Positions 44,395 to 56,745 of a stretch of DNA of 64,000 bases are shown piece by piece. Under the pieces are notes generated by a model. The model ran no database searches. It was not told the DNA's origin and was given only the letters and a program-made list of their open reading frames with translations. This stretch comes from Capsaspora owczarzaki ATCC 30864 (Eukaryota > Opisthokonta > Filasterea). How positions within the stretch are numbered: position 1 is the first letter of the stretch; each line of letters opens with the position of its first letter. Location of the stretch: the NCBI RefSeq assembly GCF_000151315.2, contig NW_011887302.1, forward strand, positions 624,014 through 688,013, in the 5' to 3' direction. Both the position numbers and the translations under genes were made by a program.

Positions 44395-44752
44395 TCTGCT
44401 GCTGTTAGTTGTGGTTGTGGTGGTGGTGATGCTGTAGGGTTTGAATGAAGGTGGGAGAGTGGGTGGAAGCGTGCTGTTGGCCAGAGTGCGAATGGCAGAT
44501 TGCGCAAACCTCCGTGTTGAATGCGCGATCAGAAGCAGCGACGGCGTTTTCAAAGAAAGCAAGAATACTGGAAAGTAAAGAGTACAAGTGAAAAAATAAA
44601 AAGGAGACTGAAGTGTGTCGAGTTTGGCCGAGTTTAGAGTGAATGACGAGTGAGTTTGGAGTGAAATTGAAAATCACGGAGTTGTGCCCTCAATGCAGCA
44701 GCACTTCGAATCAACCGCCCCCCTTTCAGTTTTGTATAGATCTACTTTAACA

Positions 44753-44784
<32 letters not shown>

Positions 44785-44985
44785 GTGAGACCTGACTTGA
44801 TTCAACTTTGAATTGCAGCTGAAGCATCTTTGTGCTTGTTCCATCCAATCCATTGACTTTTTGTTCCATTTTTCCATAATTGTTGTTCTGAGTTTCAATG
44901 CATGTTCAGTCGTCCTTTCTCACTCACTCTCGTTCTCTCACTCTCGTTCTCTTTCCCTTTTTTTTTTTTTTTTTCCTATCCATCC
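44395..44985. promoter_or_regulatory. Divergent region, pirin / fumarase
   Basis: Holds a GA-rich microsatellite (44754-44783), CT on the pirin strand, which could be the pyrimidine tract of a 5' leader intron of pirin, and the poly(T) tract next to the fumarase start. Confidence 0.45.
44958..44974 (+). promoter_or_regulatory. Poly(T) tract 11 bases before the fumarase start
   Basis: Seventeen T followed by CCTATCCATCC and ATG. Same placement as at four other genes. Confidence 0.45.
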
Positions 44986-47445
44986 ATGCTTTCTCGTTCG
45001 GTCGCTCTTCTCGCTGCGTCGTCCCGCGTCGCCGCGCGCTCTGGTAACCCATCCACCCATCCATCTCTTCTGATCTCCATCTCTCTCTCTCTCTCTCCAT
45101 CTCTGGTCTCTGGTCTCTGATCTCTGATCGCTCGCTCGCTGTGTCTTCCATGCGGTTGAAAAACAAGAGATCGTTCATCAAAATCGACCTCGTGGTTTTT
45201 TTTTTTTTCTTTTTTTTCAATCTCATTCAATCTTGCTTCCAGCACCGCAGCACCTTCGCTCTTGTCTTTCTCTCTTGTCTTTCTCTCTGTCTGGCTTTGT
45301 CTCTTGCTTTGATCGCATCAGTCGATCGTAGCTGCATTCGTCGCTCCTGATCCCCTCTTTTCAGTTCTTTCCTTCCTTCCTTCGTCTCGTTCGTCTCGCA
45401 CCATCCTTTCGCTCACCTCAGCGTCGTCCCTCGATGCATGTTCACTTTTTCCCCTCTGCAAACAGCGCTCCGATCGCACTCGACGGCCGCTGCTCCGGCT
45501 GCTGCTCAGGCTGTAAAGAAGGCCGCGCCGCTCTTCCGCTACCAAGACCTCTTCCCCGCTGGAAAGGACAAGACCACAGAGTACCGCAAGCTGCCCGTCG
45601 GCGAGGGTGCCGTCAAGGTCGTCGAGGCTGCGGGACGCAAGGTGCTGCAGGTCGCTCCCGAAGCCCTCTCCACCCTGACCCAGCAGGCAATGATTGATAT
45701 TGCACACCTGCTGCGACCAAGCCACCTCCAGCAGCTCTCCAACATCCTCAAAGACCCCGAGGCGTCGGACAACGACCGCTTTGTTGCTCTGCAGCTGCTC
45801 AAGAATGCCAACATTGCCGCTGGCATGATTCTGCCTGGCTGCCAAGACACGGGCACGGCCATTGTCATGGGCAAGAAGGGCCAGTACGTCTGGACTGAGG
45901 GTGCTGACGAGGAAGCCATCTCGCGCGGCGTGTTTGAAGCCTACGTCAAGCGCAACCTGCGTTACTCGCAAGTCGCTCCCCTCGACATGTACAAGGAGGT
46001 CAACACTGGCTGCAACCTCCCCGCCCAGATTGATCTCTTCGCCACCGAGGGTGACGAGTACAAGTTCTTGTTTATGGCCAAGGGTGGCGGCTCTGCCAAC
46101 AAGACGTACCTCTACCAACAGACCAAGGCGCTGCTCAACCCAAAGTCGCTCGTCGCCTTCCTCGATCAAAAGATCCAGTCGATCGGCACGTCGGCCTGCC
46201 CGCCGTACCACCTTGCCATCGTCATTGGCGGTCTGTCCGCAGAACAGACGCTCAAGACTGTCAAGCTCGCAAGCGCGCGCTACCTCGACAACCTGCCCAC
46301 GTCCGGCAACGAGCTCGGCCATGCCTTCCGTGACGTCGCCCTCGAGCAGGAGGTGCACGCACTTTGCCAAAAGACTGGTATCGGCGCACAGTTTGGCGGC
46401 AAGTACTTTGCCCACGACGTGCGCATCATTCGCTTGCCCCGCCACGGCGCTTCGTGCCCGGTCGGTGTGGGCGTGTCCTGCTCTGCCGATCGTCAAGCGC
46501 TCGGCAAAATCACCAAGGATGGTGTCTTCCTCGAGAAGCTCGAAACCGACCCCAGCAAGTACCTGCCTGAAATCACGGAAGAGTCGCTCGGCGGTCAAGT
46601 CGTCCAGGTGGATCTCAACCAACCCATGGACCAAATCCGTGCCACCCTGTCCAAGTTCCCCATCCGCACCCGTCTCGAGCTGACTGGCACGCTTGTGGTT
46701 GCCCGCGACATTGCTCACGCCAAGATCCAAGAGCGCATTGAAGCCGGTCAGGGCATCCCGCAGTACATTCGCGATCACATTATCTACTACGCTGGTCCCG
46801 CCAAGACACCCACTGGTTATGCCTCTGGTTCCTTTGGCCCAACTACTGCCGGTAAGTTTACTTTTTTTGGTTTGGTTTTCTCCCGTCTTTTCTTTCTTTT
46901 CTTTTTCTTTTTTTTCTTTTTTCTTTTTTTCTCCGCAAAGAACAGTCTTTCTGTGACGAAATTTTATCCAAGATATTTTTATTATGAGCATGAAAGATGC
47001 CGTGAAATATCAACATGCACTACCATCCGAGACTTGACTGTTCTTTTCTCTCCCCTTTTTTTGTTTCCCGCTTTGCTGTTTCTTTCTCCTCTGTTGATTT
47101 GTAACTGACTTTACTTTACCCCCTATCTTCTTCCCATTAGGTCGCATGGACTCGTATGTCGATAACTTTATGAAGCTCGGCGGAAGCATGATTACGCTCG
47201 CAAAGGGCAACCGCAGCAAGGGCGTCACCACCGCTTGCAAGACCCACGGCGGCTTCTACTTGGGCTCCATCGGCGGCCCTGCTGCCATTCTTGCGCAAAA
47301 CTGCATCAAGAAGGTTGAGGTGCTCGAGTATCCCGAGCTGGGCATGGAAGCCGTCTGGAAGATTGAGGTCGAAAAGTTCCCAGCGTTCATCGTTGTCGAT
47401 GACAAGGGCAACGACTTTTTCTCCAAGTGGCAACCCAAGGAATAA
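44986..47445 (+). CDS. Class I fumarate hydratase (iron-sulfur type), mitochondrial
   Basis: Interconverts fumarate and malate in the TCA cycle using a [4Fe-4S] cluster. Three exons (44986-45043, 45466-46851, 47141-47445) give 582 residues. Exon 1 codes for a presequence, [19 protein letters not shown], and exon 2 continues [10 protein letters not shown], so mitochondrial import is likely. Family landmarks: [10 protein letters not shown] with a cluster Cys, [60 protein letters not shown], and in exon 3 [20 protein letters not shown]. This is the FumA/FumB type found in bacteria and some protists, unlike the class II enzyme of animals and fungi. Exon 1 alone carries the targeting signal, so its separate exon may reflect how the gene gained targeting (inference). 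Confidence 0.95.
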
Positions 47446-47610
47446 AACTGTGGCCTCATCCCGCGGTTTTACGAATGTGCAGATGTAAATGATCGATTTT
47501 TTGCTTTTTCCTTTTTTTGTTTTTTCTGAATTCCATGTTATTTTCAATGCATTTTTTATTCTCCCGTTTATCGCTTCAACCAACTGCAGTCGAACATCAT
47601 TGCGCATGCT

Positions 47611-49053
47611 CTAGTTTCCTCCAGTCAGTCCTGGCGAAAACACATTTTTCTGTCGACGAATCTCTGCCAGGACAGCCACGCGGTGTTGGCGGATCGCTTC
47701 AGGCTGGCCTGGTACCAGTACCAGAGCGTCAAATGTGCCGGCATGCACGCGAAAGTACGGGTTCCAAGCCAACTCATCAGTGATGGTTGACGGGATGGAG
47801 CCTTCGCGCCGAGCGAGCCGCTCCTTTGCTTTGACGGCTCCCTCCTGAGTTTGGCCAAGAGTGTATCAGAGTATTGGTGAGAAGGGGTTCAGAATGTGAA
47901 AGTAGCTGCAAACCAGTTGTTCACTGCCATTCTTACCACAGCTTGTGCGTTGCTGGGCTCCAAAACGGCGACAAAGTCAAGATTGGGGCTCGCATACTCG
48001 TGACCAGGCCAAACAAGCGTCGAGCCACTCAACTCTCGCAGGCGCTCCATGGCCAGGTACATGTCAGCGGGGGTGCCCTCGAACATCTGGCCAGAGCCGC
48101 CAACAAAGAGGCAGTCGCCGGAAAAGATGGATCCGGGGTGTTCAGGCGCTGCTGGTTGCAAATGATAGACGATGTGGCCAGGAGTATGTCCTGGCGTTGA
48201 GATGCAATGAATGACGAGCGCTGGCGGAGTGACAGATGCTTCGTGCGCTCCGACGTGCACGCCCGCACTGGAAATGGTCAAAACATCGCCGTGCGACACG
48301 GGGTGGGTCAGGGACGGAATGTTGTCCGTCGGTGAGCCAACAATGGCAACGCCTGGGAAGTGCTGTGCCATGTCCCAGTTGCCAGCAGAGTGGTCGTGAT
48401 GCTGCAACAGAACCACAAAAAAACCAAAATCAGACAAAAATCAGACAAAATCAGACAAAAACAGACAAAAACAGACAAAAACAGACAAAAACAGACAAAA
48501 ACAGACAAAAACAGACAAAAAACAGACAAAAACGTGCGGTAGCACACACACAAATTCGCCTGCGGAACAATGCGTCGACAGCCGACAAGCGCCGCATTGC
48601 CATTGCAGATTTGGTGTACCTTGTGAGTTGTGAGGACTGCAAGCACCTTGACATTGGCCTTTTCGATGGCTGGCAGAATGGACGCCGGGTCTGCCGGGTC
48701 GACGACCACCGCATCTCGCGTCTGGTTGTTCAGAACGACATACGTGTAGTTGTCCTTCCTGTTGGGCACAACGAGCACCGTGTGCAGTCCGCCTGGGATT
48801 GGATACTCGAACGGGTCGATGATCGGACCGCCAGTTTTGGCCGCCTTGCGCAGCTGGTAGCGGTGGTAGTAGTAGCCCGCGGACGACGTGTAGAACGCGT
48901 ACCTGCGCGACGACGATGGACGGTCCATGCAACAACAACGACACACATTCAATACTTGTCAATACTCGTTCATCACAACAGATATAGATTCAAATACAAT
49001 TGTCAGCTCAGCACAGAGTCGAGGGCTCACATTGCGTCAAACAGCCAACCCAT
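47611..49053 (-). CDS. PNKD: PNKD-like metallo-beta-lactamase-fold hydrolase (glyoxalase II family)
   Basis: Glyoxalase II-fold enzyme; animal PNKD is a membrane-associated relative whose mutation causes a movement disorder. Exons 49053-49031, 48902-48620, 48401-47937 and 47844-47611 give 334 residues. Exon 1 codes only MGWLFDA. The N-terminus YAFYTSSAGYYYHRYQLRKA matches the region of PNKD before its catalytic domain. Metal motif TTHKHHDHSAGN is complete after splicing; further ligands are in STPGHTPGHIVYH, FSGDCLF and WPGHEYA. GSPTDNIPSLTHPVSHGDV and LDFVAVLEPSN also follow PNKD wording. The C-terminal SIPSTITDELAWNPYFRVH is the glutathione-side helix region. Intron 2 holds a 10-base tandem repeat. 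Confidence 0.92.
48429..48535. repeat. 10-base tandem repeat (CAGACAAAAA)n in PNKD intron
   Basis: About ten units, the first ones with T variants (TCAGACAAAA). Inside the intron 48619-48402; on the coding strand it is T-rich (TTTTTGTCTG), close to the acceptor. Confidence 0.9.
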
Positions 49054-49388
49054 GATTGAACAATTGGAAGATTTTGGTTGATTGAAAGACTGAAGCGGCT
49101 GTTCTTGTTGTTGCGCTTTTGGTTTTATTATCAGTCAAGCATCAATCATTACGCATTTGACCTCTGGTAGACGAATACACTGAGACACTGAGACACTGGT
49201 CGTCCCCGTTGTTGTTTTGGGTTGTTCTTTGGTTTCATCATTGCTCAATCGATCAAGCATGATGCGTTTGACCTCCTCCAGATCTAATGCACCGATACTC
49301 TGATAGATTGATACACTAAGACTCTGATCTGAGACTCTGAGACTAAAAGAAGGCTCACTCTTCACCTAACAAAGAGAACAAAGCCGCA
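49054..49388. promoter_or_regulatory. Divergent region, PNKD / receptor kinase
   Basis: Contains an imperfect duplication about 113 bases apart: GTTGTT...TCAAGCAT...CGCATTTGACCTC at about 49105-49165 and a degraded copy at about 49209-49278, plus CTGAGACA-like short repeats. Confidence 0.45.
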
Positions 49389-52300
49389 ATGATCCAGCCG
49401 CGTGCAATGCGAGCGCGATCAGCGTCTGGTCATGCTGCCCGTCATGCTGCTGCTACTACTACTACTTTGGCGACATTGTCGTCGTTGGTGGTGCTCTGCA
49501 GCCTCATTGCAGCCGGCGACAGTGTTCTTGGTGAGTTTGTGTTCTACGGCAGTGTTCTACCGCTCAACTGCCCCGTGTGGCTGCCGCTGTTGTTGTGTCC
49601 TTCCCATCTCCCCCCCCCTTACCCACCACCTTCATTACGCCGAGAGAAAGAGATGAGCGAGATGAGCGTCGTGCTGTGTTGCTTGGGAGGGGATGTTTGG
49701 TTGGTTTGGAGTCACGCAAGATCAAAAAAGCAAAGCAAGAGGGCGAATATGATGAGAAAGGAGCGCGGGAGATTGGGGGTGGGGGGGGGAAGGTGAAGCG
49801 TGGTGGAGAGAGAGACAACTGAGGCCTTGATTAGGAAGAAGGGGGGGAAGGGAAGGGTGTGGAAGCGAGGGGTGTGCAGGGCAGGGCTGGAGCGAATGGC
49901 AATGGAGCGAGCAGCAGAGAATGGCCCGCAAACCGAATCCCAGCGACCCCAAAGCATGAGACAGAGAGACAACGAGAGGGACGCAGACATGCATCCTTGA
50001 AAGGGAAACTACAAAGCAGACCCAATCGCATACAACGTCGTGAGCATAGAAGGCACGAATGTCAAAAAGAGAGAGAGATCAGACGTTGTTGCATTGTGCG
50101 CGCCACTGAAGAACAGCGTCATGAGAACGAGACGAAAAAAAAAGAAGAAGAAAAAAAAAACCACAACAACAACAAAACAATATAAACAAAACCGGCTTTC
50201 ATTGCACAAACCAAAGCGAGATACATAAGCGATACATGGGGAAAGCAAAAGCAGCACTGTCAGAAGTCGATCAAATCAGCAACAGCGGGTAGGCAAAGCT
50301 GGACGAGAACGTCATCTTCATCACGAGGAGGAGGGGGAAAAACCGGCAAAATTGCTTGTTTTGGGCATTTTCTGATTTTCCAGCTTGACTGAACGGTCTG
50401 CAAAAAATGAACACTTTGATGGAAATGAAAATGCTCTCACTGACCTGTTTTTGTCTTGGTACTTGTAGTCTGCACTCCGCCAACAGTGACATTCGGAATC
50501 TCATTGTTCACCATCAAGTCCAACGCAGATGCACAGGCTCTCAGCGGATGCACGCACATCAATGGCTCAATCGCTCTTGGAGGTATCTTTGCGGATGTCT
50601 GCACGCTGCAAGACATTTCGCCACTATCGAGCATTGTCGAGATTGACGGCGCTCTGGCTTTCAACAATTGCCCAACTCTGGCCGACATTTCACCTCTGGG
50701 AAACCTGCAGCGCATCACTGGCCGAGAAACAATCTTTGGTAGTACGTTGCGAATGGTCGGGTCAACCCTGACCACGCTGGCACCCCTGACCAGTTTGAAC
50801 GCGGTGAGGAACAGGTTTATCAGGCAATCTGTTGTATGGTGAATGCCATTGCGTTGACTTGTGTGAGCTTCGGCCTATTTGGCGACTGGTAGATTGAAGC
50901 TGGCTGCATTCTCTTTTCGACCAACAACAACCTGGTGTCCATCGAGATTTTAGCATCCGTCACCAGCTGGAATTTCCGTCACAACCTCACTTGCATCCAA
51001 ATAGATAACTGTGACGCGCTGCAGTCGTTGAATGGCCTCCAACATGTTGAGGAGGTTTCTGGCGCTGTGATCATCACCAGCAACGCTGTTCTTCAGCAAT
51101 TGTCGCTGACCTCGTTGAGGAATATTAACGGCACTGTGCGTTACAGCACACCCCTCAACTCGACCACTACGTTTGCTTTGGCGATTTCGGACAACCCCAT
51201 AATCAAGTCGCTGTCTGAGCTTTCTCATCTCCAGTTCATTTCGGGAGATGTCGAAGTGCGTGGAAACGACTTGCTTTGCTATGCGCCCACGACAGTCTCT
51301 TGGAGCACAATCATGACTCCAGGCTCCTACGCGTCATTCGCCAACAACATGCTCAACTCTGCTTGCGGTAATGACTTTCTGCAGTGTGCACTTTCTGGAG
51401 GTGCTCGACTGTTCCTTGGCTGATTTTTTTTTTTTGTTTTGTTTTTCTGTGTTTTTGCTGCAACCACAGCCGCTAGCGTGAGCTCTGTGATTCGGGCCAG
51501 CCTTTCTTCGATCGCGTCTGTCTCATCCGTCCTCCAAATCTCCTCTGCCACACCAGTTCCCGGCACCGGTGGACCTACTCTCAATAACAACAATGGCGGT
51601 GGCGCATCGTCGTCTGCGGCCATTGGCATCGGTGTTGGTGCAGCCGGCGGAGCTCTGCTGATTGCCTTTATCGTCATCCTGGTTCTCGTCCGCCGTCGTA
51701 ACGAGCGCAACAAGCATAATCTGTCTCTTCCCAGTCAAAACGGACGCGGCTCGACAATCTCCAACATGTCAAACGTGTCCAACGTTTCAGCATCCGCCTT
51801 CGAACTCTCCGGTTACCCGGCGTCCAATGCCTACTTTGCCGGAGCAGATGGCAAGTACTATGAGATTGACGTCGAGAATGGTACGAGTACTATCTATGGT
51901 CGCAGCGCAGCAAGCATGGCGTATGAAATTTCTCACATTTGTCCGGTTTTGTGTTTTTTCTTTGGCCTGTCTTGGCTGTGTTGTGACTTTCGCGAGTAGC
52001 TGCTGCGATTGACGTGACTCCCCTTGCCGACCTTGAGGTTTTGCCTGGAGACGTTACGGTGAACGAAAAACGCATGCTGGGCGAAGGACATTTCGGCCAA
52101 GTGTTCCTCGGTCAGCATGCCGGGCAAGCAGTGGCTGTCAAGATTCTTAAAGGTGCGCGATTGTGACATGGTTTCCACCACGAATGGAGCGACGCGTCGC
52201 TGAAAACACTTCTTCTGGTTGGATTGCTGATTTTTCGTATTGTGTCGTTTCTTCAACTTTGGCAGACCCCACACACAACGTGGATACATTGCGCGACTTT

Positions 52301-53282
52301 ATTGGCGAGGCGCTGGTCATGAAGCCGTTCGCCCATCCCAACGTGCTCCGACTGGTCGCTGTGTGCACGAGCGCAGTCCCACAAATGCTGGTTCTCGAGT
52401 TTATGGCCGAAGGTGATCTCAAGACCCTTTTGCGCGCTTCCCGTCCAGAGTTATCAACACGGGTAATGCAAGTTTCTGTCTTGCCAGCAACAAACAGAAA
52501 ATAACTGGCCTTTGTCTCATTTTTATATGTTGGCATGTTCGTGTTTCCACGACACAGCGAATGGATTTGACAGACAAACACTTGTTGCAGTTTGTTGCGC
52601 AAGCGTGCACCGGTCTCGAGTATCTACATGCACTTCGATTCATTCACCGTGATATCGCCGCACGTAATCTGCTCGTCGATAGCATGCTCTGTGTCAAGAT
52701 TGCCGATTTCGGCTTGTCCCGCGAGCTGATCGACTCGGATTACTACCGCCGAGCACATAAGAGGTATTGTTGTTCATTGTGATGTGACTGATTGAGGAAC
52801 GTTGGGGTTTTTTTTTTTTTTTTTTTTCGCTTAGTCTATCTTGATTTTGTTTTCGCCCTTTTCATCCCCTGTGGCTCACCGCTAAACTTGCCTCGTGTAG
52901 AGCGCTCCCCGTCAAGTTCTTGGCTCTGGAAACGCTTCGTGATATGATTTTCGACATTCGCTCGGACGTTTGGCAAATGGGTGTCTGCATCTGGGAGATT
53001 TTCGGTTACGCCGAAGCTCCTTGGCCCACCGTTGCCCCTCAAGACATGAAATCTGTGCTCACTTCAGGCCAACGGTTGGAACGGCCAGCGCATTGCAAGG
53101 ACGACGCGTAAGTGCTTTGGTGTGGGAGGTGTGAGTCGTGTTTCAGTTGTTCAGTAATTCAATGGTTTGCTTTTGTTTGCAGATACGGACTTTTGCAAAG
53201 TTGTTGGCTGGCGAATCCCGACCATCGCCCGACGGCCGGAATGCTCCGAGAAGCCTTCCAAAGCATGGTGGATCGTGCATAG
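49389..53282 (+). CDS. Receptor tyrosine kinase with receptor-L-like ectodomain
   Basis: Single-pass signalling receptor. Nine exons (49389-49530, 50469-50803, 50893-51367, 51470-51880, 52000-52152, 52266-52462, 52558-52763, 52901-53107, 53183-53282) give 741 residues. The exon 4 donor is chosen as GTACGAG; GTCGCAG 16 bases on also keeps frame. The signal peptide ends near SLIAAGDSV. The ectodomain has two stretches of the receptor L pattern (LTTLAPLTSLNA; LQSLNGLQHVEEVSGAVII). The membrane segment is GIGVGAAGGALLIAFIVILV, then RRRNERN. The kinase has GEGHFGQVF, VAVKIL, HRDIAARNLL (tyrosine-kinase signature), ADFGLSRE, activation-loop SDYYRR and DVWQMGVCIWEIF; the APE position reads LALET. 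It ends right after the kinase lobe. The ligand is unknown. Confidence 0.93.
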
Positions 53283-53522
53283 CCGGTTTTATTGTGCCTG
53301 TGTTGTGAACATGGTGGTTGTTCGCCGGTTGTTGTTGTTGTTATTGTTGTCGTCGTCGTCGTCGTTTCGTTTCGCTTTCATCCATTATTTGAATTGTGTG
53401 TTTTCGTGTACCATTTTCTTCTTCTTTTTCTTCTTCTCATTTTTTAATGAGACTCAAACAAAACTAATGAAACAAACAAAAACAGAACACAAGCTTTGCA
53501 TCTAAAACATCACAACTCTCGC

Positions 53523-56500
53523 TTATGCCAGCTTTAACTTGGGCTTCTTCAGGAAGCGGAGTGCGAGGTAGGCAAAGAAGCGATAGACAACGGTGAGCAA
53601 GATCAAGATGCCAAAGTTCTCCCAGACTGAGGTCGATCCAACACCGAGTGTAGTGAGAATCTTGTCGCCAGTGTCGAGGCATCGATACGAGATATTCGGG
53701 TTGCAAGTGAAGGTCGAGTCGGTGAATTCGTTCAGCAGCAGCGATTGATAGCCCCAGTAGAGGAAACTCAACTAATGGCAGAAGAAGGAGAAGCAGAAGT
53801 AGTAGAAGAAGAAGAAGCACAAGCGAGTCAGCCAACAACAAAAAAAGCAAACCTCCGTTTCATCATAAAGCAAATTCATCCACCCAGGTCACGCACCTTC
53901 TGGAACGTGTACGTAAATCCAGCCCAAAGGTCATCCAAATTGATGTACAAGCCGCTGAAGAGCAGGAAGGCAATCGTAATGATGGGCGCGATGGCGTTTG
54001 CAACGGCGAGACTGGGAGCGGCAGCAGAAACGACCAGACCGAGCGATTGCGCACAGATGATGACAGCCACGACGTTCGCGACGAACGTAAAGAAGGCTGC
54101 AGCACTCGAGTTCAAGCCCATCAACCAGTAGATGATTGTCGCGTAGATGACTGGAATGGCCATCTGGACGGGGAGTTCAGCCAAAGACTTTGCCAAGAAG
54201 TACGCACTCACGCGATACGCGCCGCTGGAGCGCTCGCGGAGAAAGACACTCTTTTCCGATTGGAACATCATGACGACACCCAGCATGCCACCAAACGCCT
54301 CTGTCAACAGTCCAAAAATCCAAAAATCAAGCAAAAAACAATGTGAGTCGGCACTGGTCTGAAACCAAAAAAAAGAACTGCCAGAAGCAGAAAAACAGAA
54401 AAAAGCATGCACTGATGGGTAGGGAGAAAAAACCTTACGGTTGATCAAGACAAAGAAGAGCGCGCCTTGACGGTTTTGAATGGCATTCTGGTCATGGCCC
54501 ATTTGGAAGAACACAAAGCCACCAAGGAACGCCATGATCAGGGACTGGACAAGTGCAGCAATCGTGACACGCTTCTCGCGCAGAAAGTTCATTGTGGCAC
54601 GTCGGTAGAGCACAAAGAACTCCATCAGCCAAGGAAGATTCCACTGAGTGTGCTTGTGGCTCTCTTCGACCGCATCCACTCGATGGGACTTGGAGCCACC
54701 AAGAAGCTTGTCAACCTCCGCTGTGGCCTCGATCGCGAGGTTCGACTTTGCGTACTGTTGGTGGAAGAAGGCCACACGCTCGCGGCTCGCCTCTTCGGCC
54801 TCCGTGTTGCGCGTGTCGACAGTGACAATGTCGAGGAAAAAGTCCGAGCAGTTGGTCAAGGGCGGGCACTCGTAGCCCAGCTTGCTAAAGTACGAAACAG
54901 CGTCCAAGGCCGGTCCGTAAAAGACGGGCGCGCCTTGCGACAGCAGCAGCAGCTTGTCAAAGAGGGCGTAAATGTTGTACCGAGGCTGGTGGATGGTGCA
55001 CACGACTGCTCGGCCTCCCTTCGCGACTGCGCGCACCGTCTCCATGACGTGGAAGGCAGTGAAGGCGTCGAGACCACTCGTTGGCTCGTCTGTTGTGACA
55101 GAGGGGACAACAATTTTTTCACAAAGTGAGCAAGCCTTTTCAAAACAACACCTCCGTCATCCGAGTCACAAAACAGCGACTCCACCGTACCGAGGAAGAG
55201 CAGCTTGGGATTGGTAATGAGTTCGACGGCGATGGCAATGCGCTTGCGCTCGCCGCCAGAGACGCCCTTGCGCTCGGGACCACCGATGCGCGTGTTGACG
55301 CATTGCGACAAACCGAGCTGGCGAATCAAGTCCATGGCGCGTTGGATCTTGTCCTGGGTGGTGTACTTGGAGGGCATACGCAAGAGCGCTGCAAAGGTAA
55401 TCGTCTCCTTGGTCGTCAGGTTGGGGAACATGAGATCGTCCTGCTCGACATAGGCACTTTGGCGACGGAAGCTCTTGTTGCGCGCATGTCCGTTGAGGGC
55501 AATGAAGCCGCCAATCTGTCCGGTGATGTTGCGACCCGCGAGTACGTTGAGCAGGGTCGTTTTGCCAGCACCGGAAGTACCTGTGCAAACGCAAAAGTTA
55601 GGCAAACCGCTTGCTGTCGTTTGGGGGCTTTTTTTGGGGGGGGGGTGTGCTTCATTTTTTCGCTGTACTGACCCATGATGGCAATCATCTGGCCAGGCAT
55701 CACAGCGCCAGTTTGCTCCTTGAGAATTTCCTTGACAATCTTTTCCTTCTTGCGCACTTCAGTGACAGAGTATGTCAAGCGGTTCCATGACAGCGCAAAA
55801 GGGTTGGCTGACGACTTGCGAATCTCCTCACGGACGCCCAGGTGTCTGTAGATTGTTTCAAAGTGTGCAGCACAAGGTGAGTTGGGATGAATCCAAACAT
55901 AGGATCGCAGTTGGCTGTTTCCCCCTGCTTTGAAATTTCCGCATGGGAGTGTGATTGTTTGTTCTCATGCATGGGGGGAACAATTCCAGTGCATGTGTCT
56001 GTTGGTTCGAGGGTCGAAATCTGAGCTATTCTTGGCAAGGTCGAAGCCGAGTCGCCGGCTCGGAGTGACGCTGATCGTGTGACATCCCGCAAGCATTGTG
56101 TGCCATATCGCTTCGTTGGTCATTTTGCCACTTTCAAGGTTTTTCCCCGACAAGCGAAAAAGCAGTGGGAAAGTTGACATGTTGGACGTAGAGTTACGCA
56201 ACAGCGGACTGAGCGGCCGCGTGACAATTCAGCGACCATCGAGTGCCCAACCGCCTCCCCCTCTCCCACCTGCTCTTGCTCTCACTCTGTCTCTTGACAA
56301 TCCATCCGCCTGCCATATGCATGTTCACTGGGCCATTTCACCAGTCAACACGATCACTCATTTTCAAACGGAGATTTAAAGAAGCGGGAGTAAATCTTCC
56401 GCTTGCTCTTCGCTTGCTCACTCACCCGAGCTGCAGGTGGTTTGTGGCGGCTCCATTGCCACTGCCGGCAGCATTGGCAGGTTTGTTGGCTTCGCTGTCG

Positions 56501-56745
56501 TCCTCCTCCTCGTCGTCGTCGTCGTCGTCGTCGTCCGGTTGGAACGGGATGACCAGCTCCTCGCCTGGCGTGGGGCGTGTGGCCAGCTCAAACGACCGGC
56601 GGAACTCGTCAGCGCCGTTCGCGCGCTCCTGTTGCACGCGGAGCATTGCTGCTGCTGCTGCATTGTCGTTGAAGGAGAGCTGTGGGTCAGAGTCCATGTC
56701 TGTCACCAGAATGGCCACGCTCGAGTCGCTTCGATCTGCTGCCAT
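53523..56745 (-). CDS. ABCG-family half-transporter
   Basis: ATP-binding-cassette exporter with nucleotide domain first, then six membrane helices; animal ABCG members move sterols, lipids or xenobiotics as dimers. Six exons (56745-56426, 55845-55673, 55580-55191, 55089-54439, 54300-53897, 53771-53523) give 728 residues. The N-terminal ~105 residues are acidic (poly-Asp/Glu from GAC/GAG repeats) and are joined by a 580-base intron to GHLGVREEIRKSSANPFALSW. Walker A is GTSGAGKTTLL, the Q-loop is AYVEQDDLMF, the signature is VSGGERKRIAI, and Walker B spans a splice site as LLFLDEPTSGLDA, followed by the H-loop TIHQPRYNIY. The membrane half includes RERSSGAYRVSAYFLAKS and ends FLKKPKLKLA. Exon 1 assignment rests on phase and spacing, so it is the least sure part. 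Confidence 0.92.

Noticed and set aside
48429-48535. 10-base repeat considered as a CRISPR array
   Set aside because: Unit too short, no spacers, inside a eukaryotic intron.
49564-50257. Multiple short open frames in the 938-base first intron of the receptor kinase
   Set aside because: No motif or splice signals consistent with a nested gene; composition is low-complexity.
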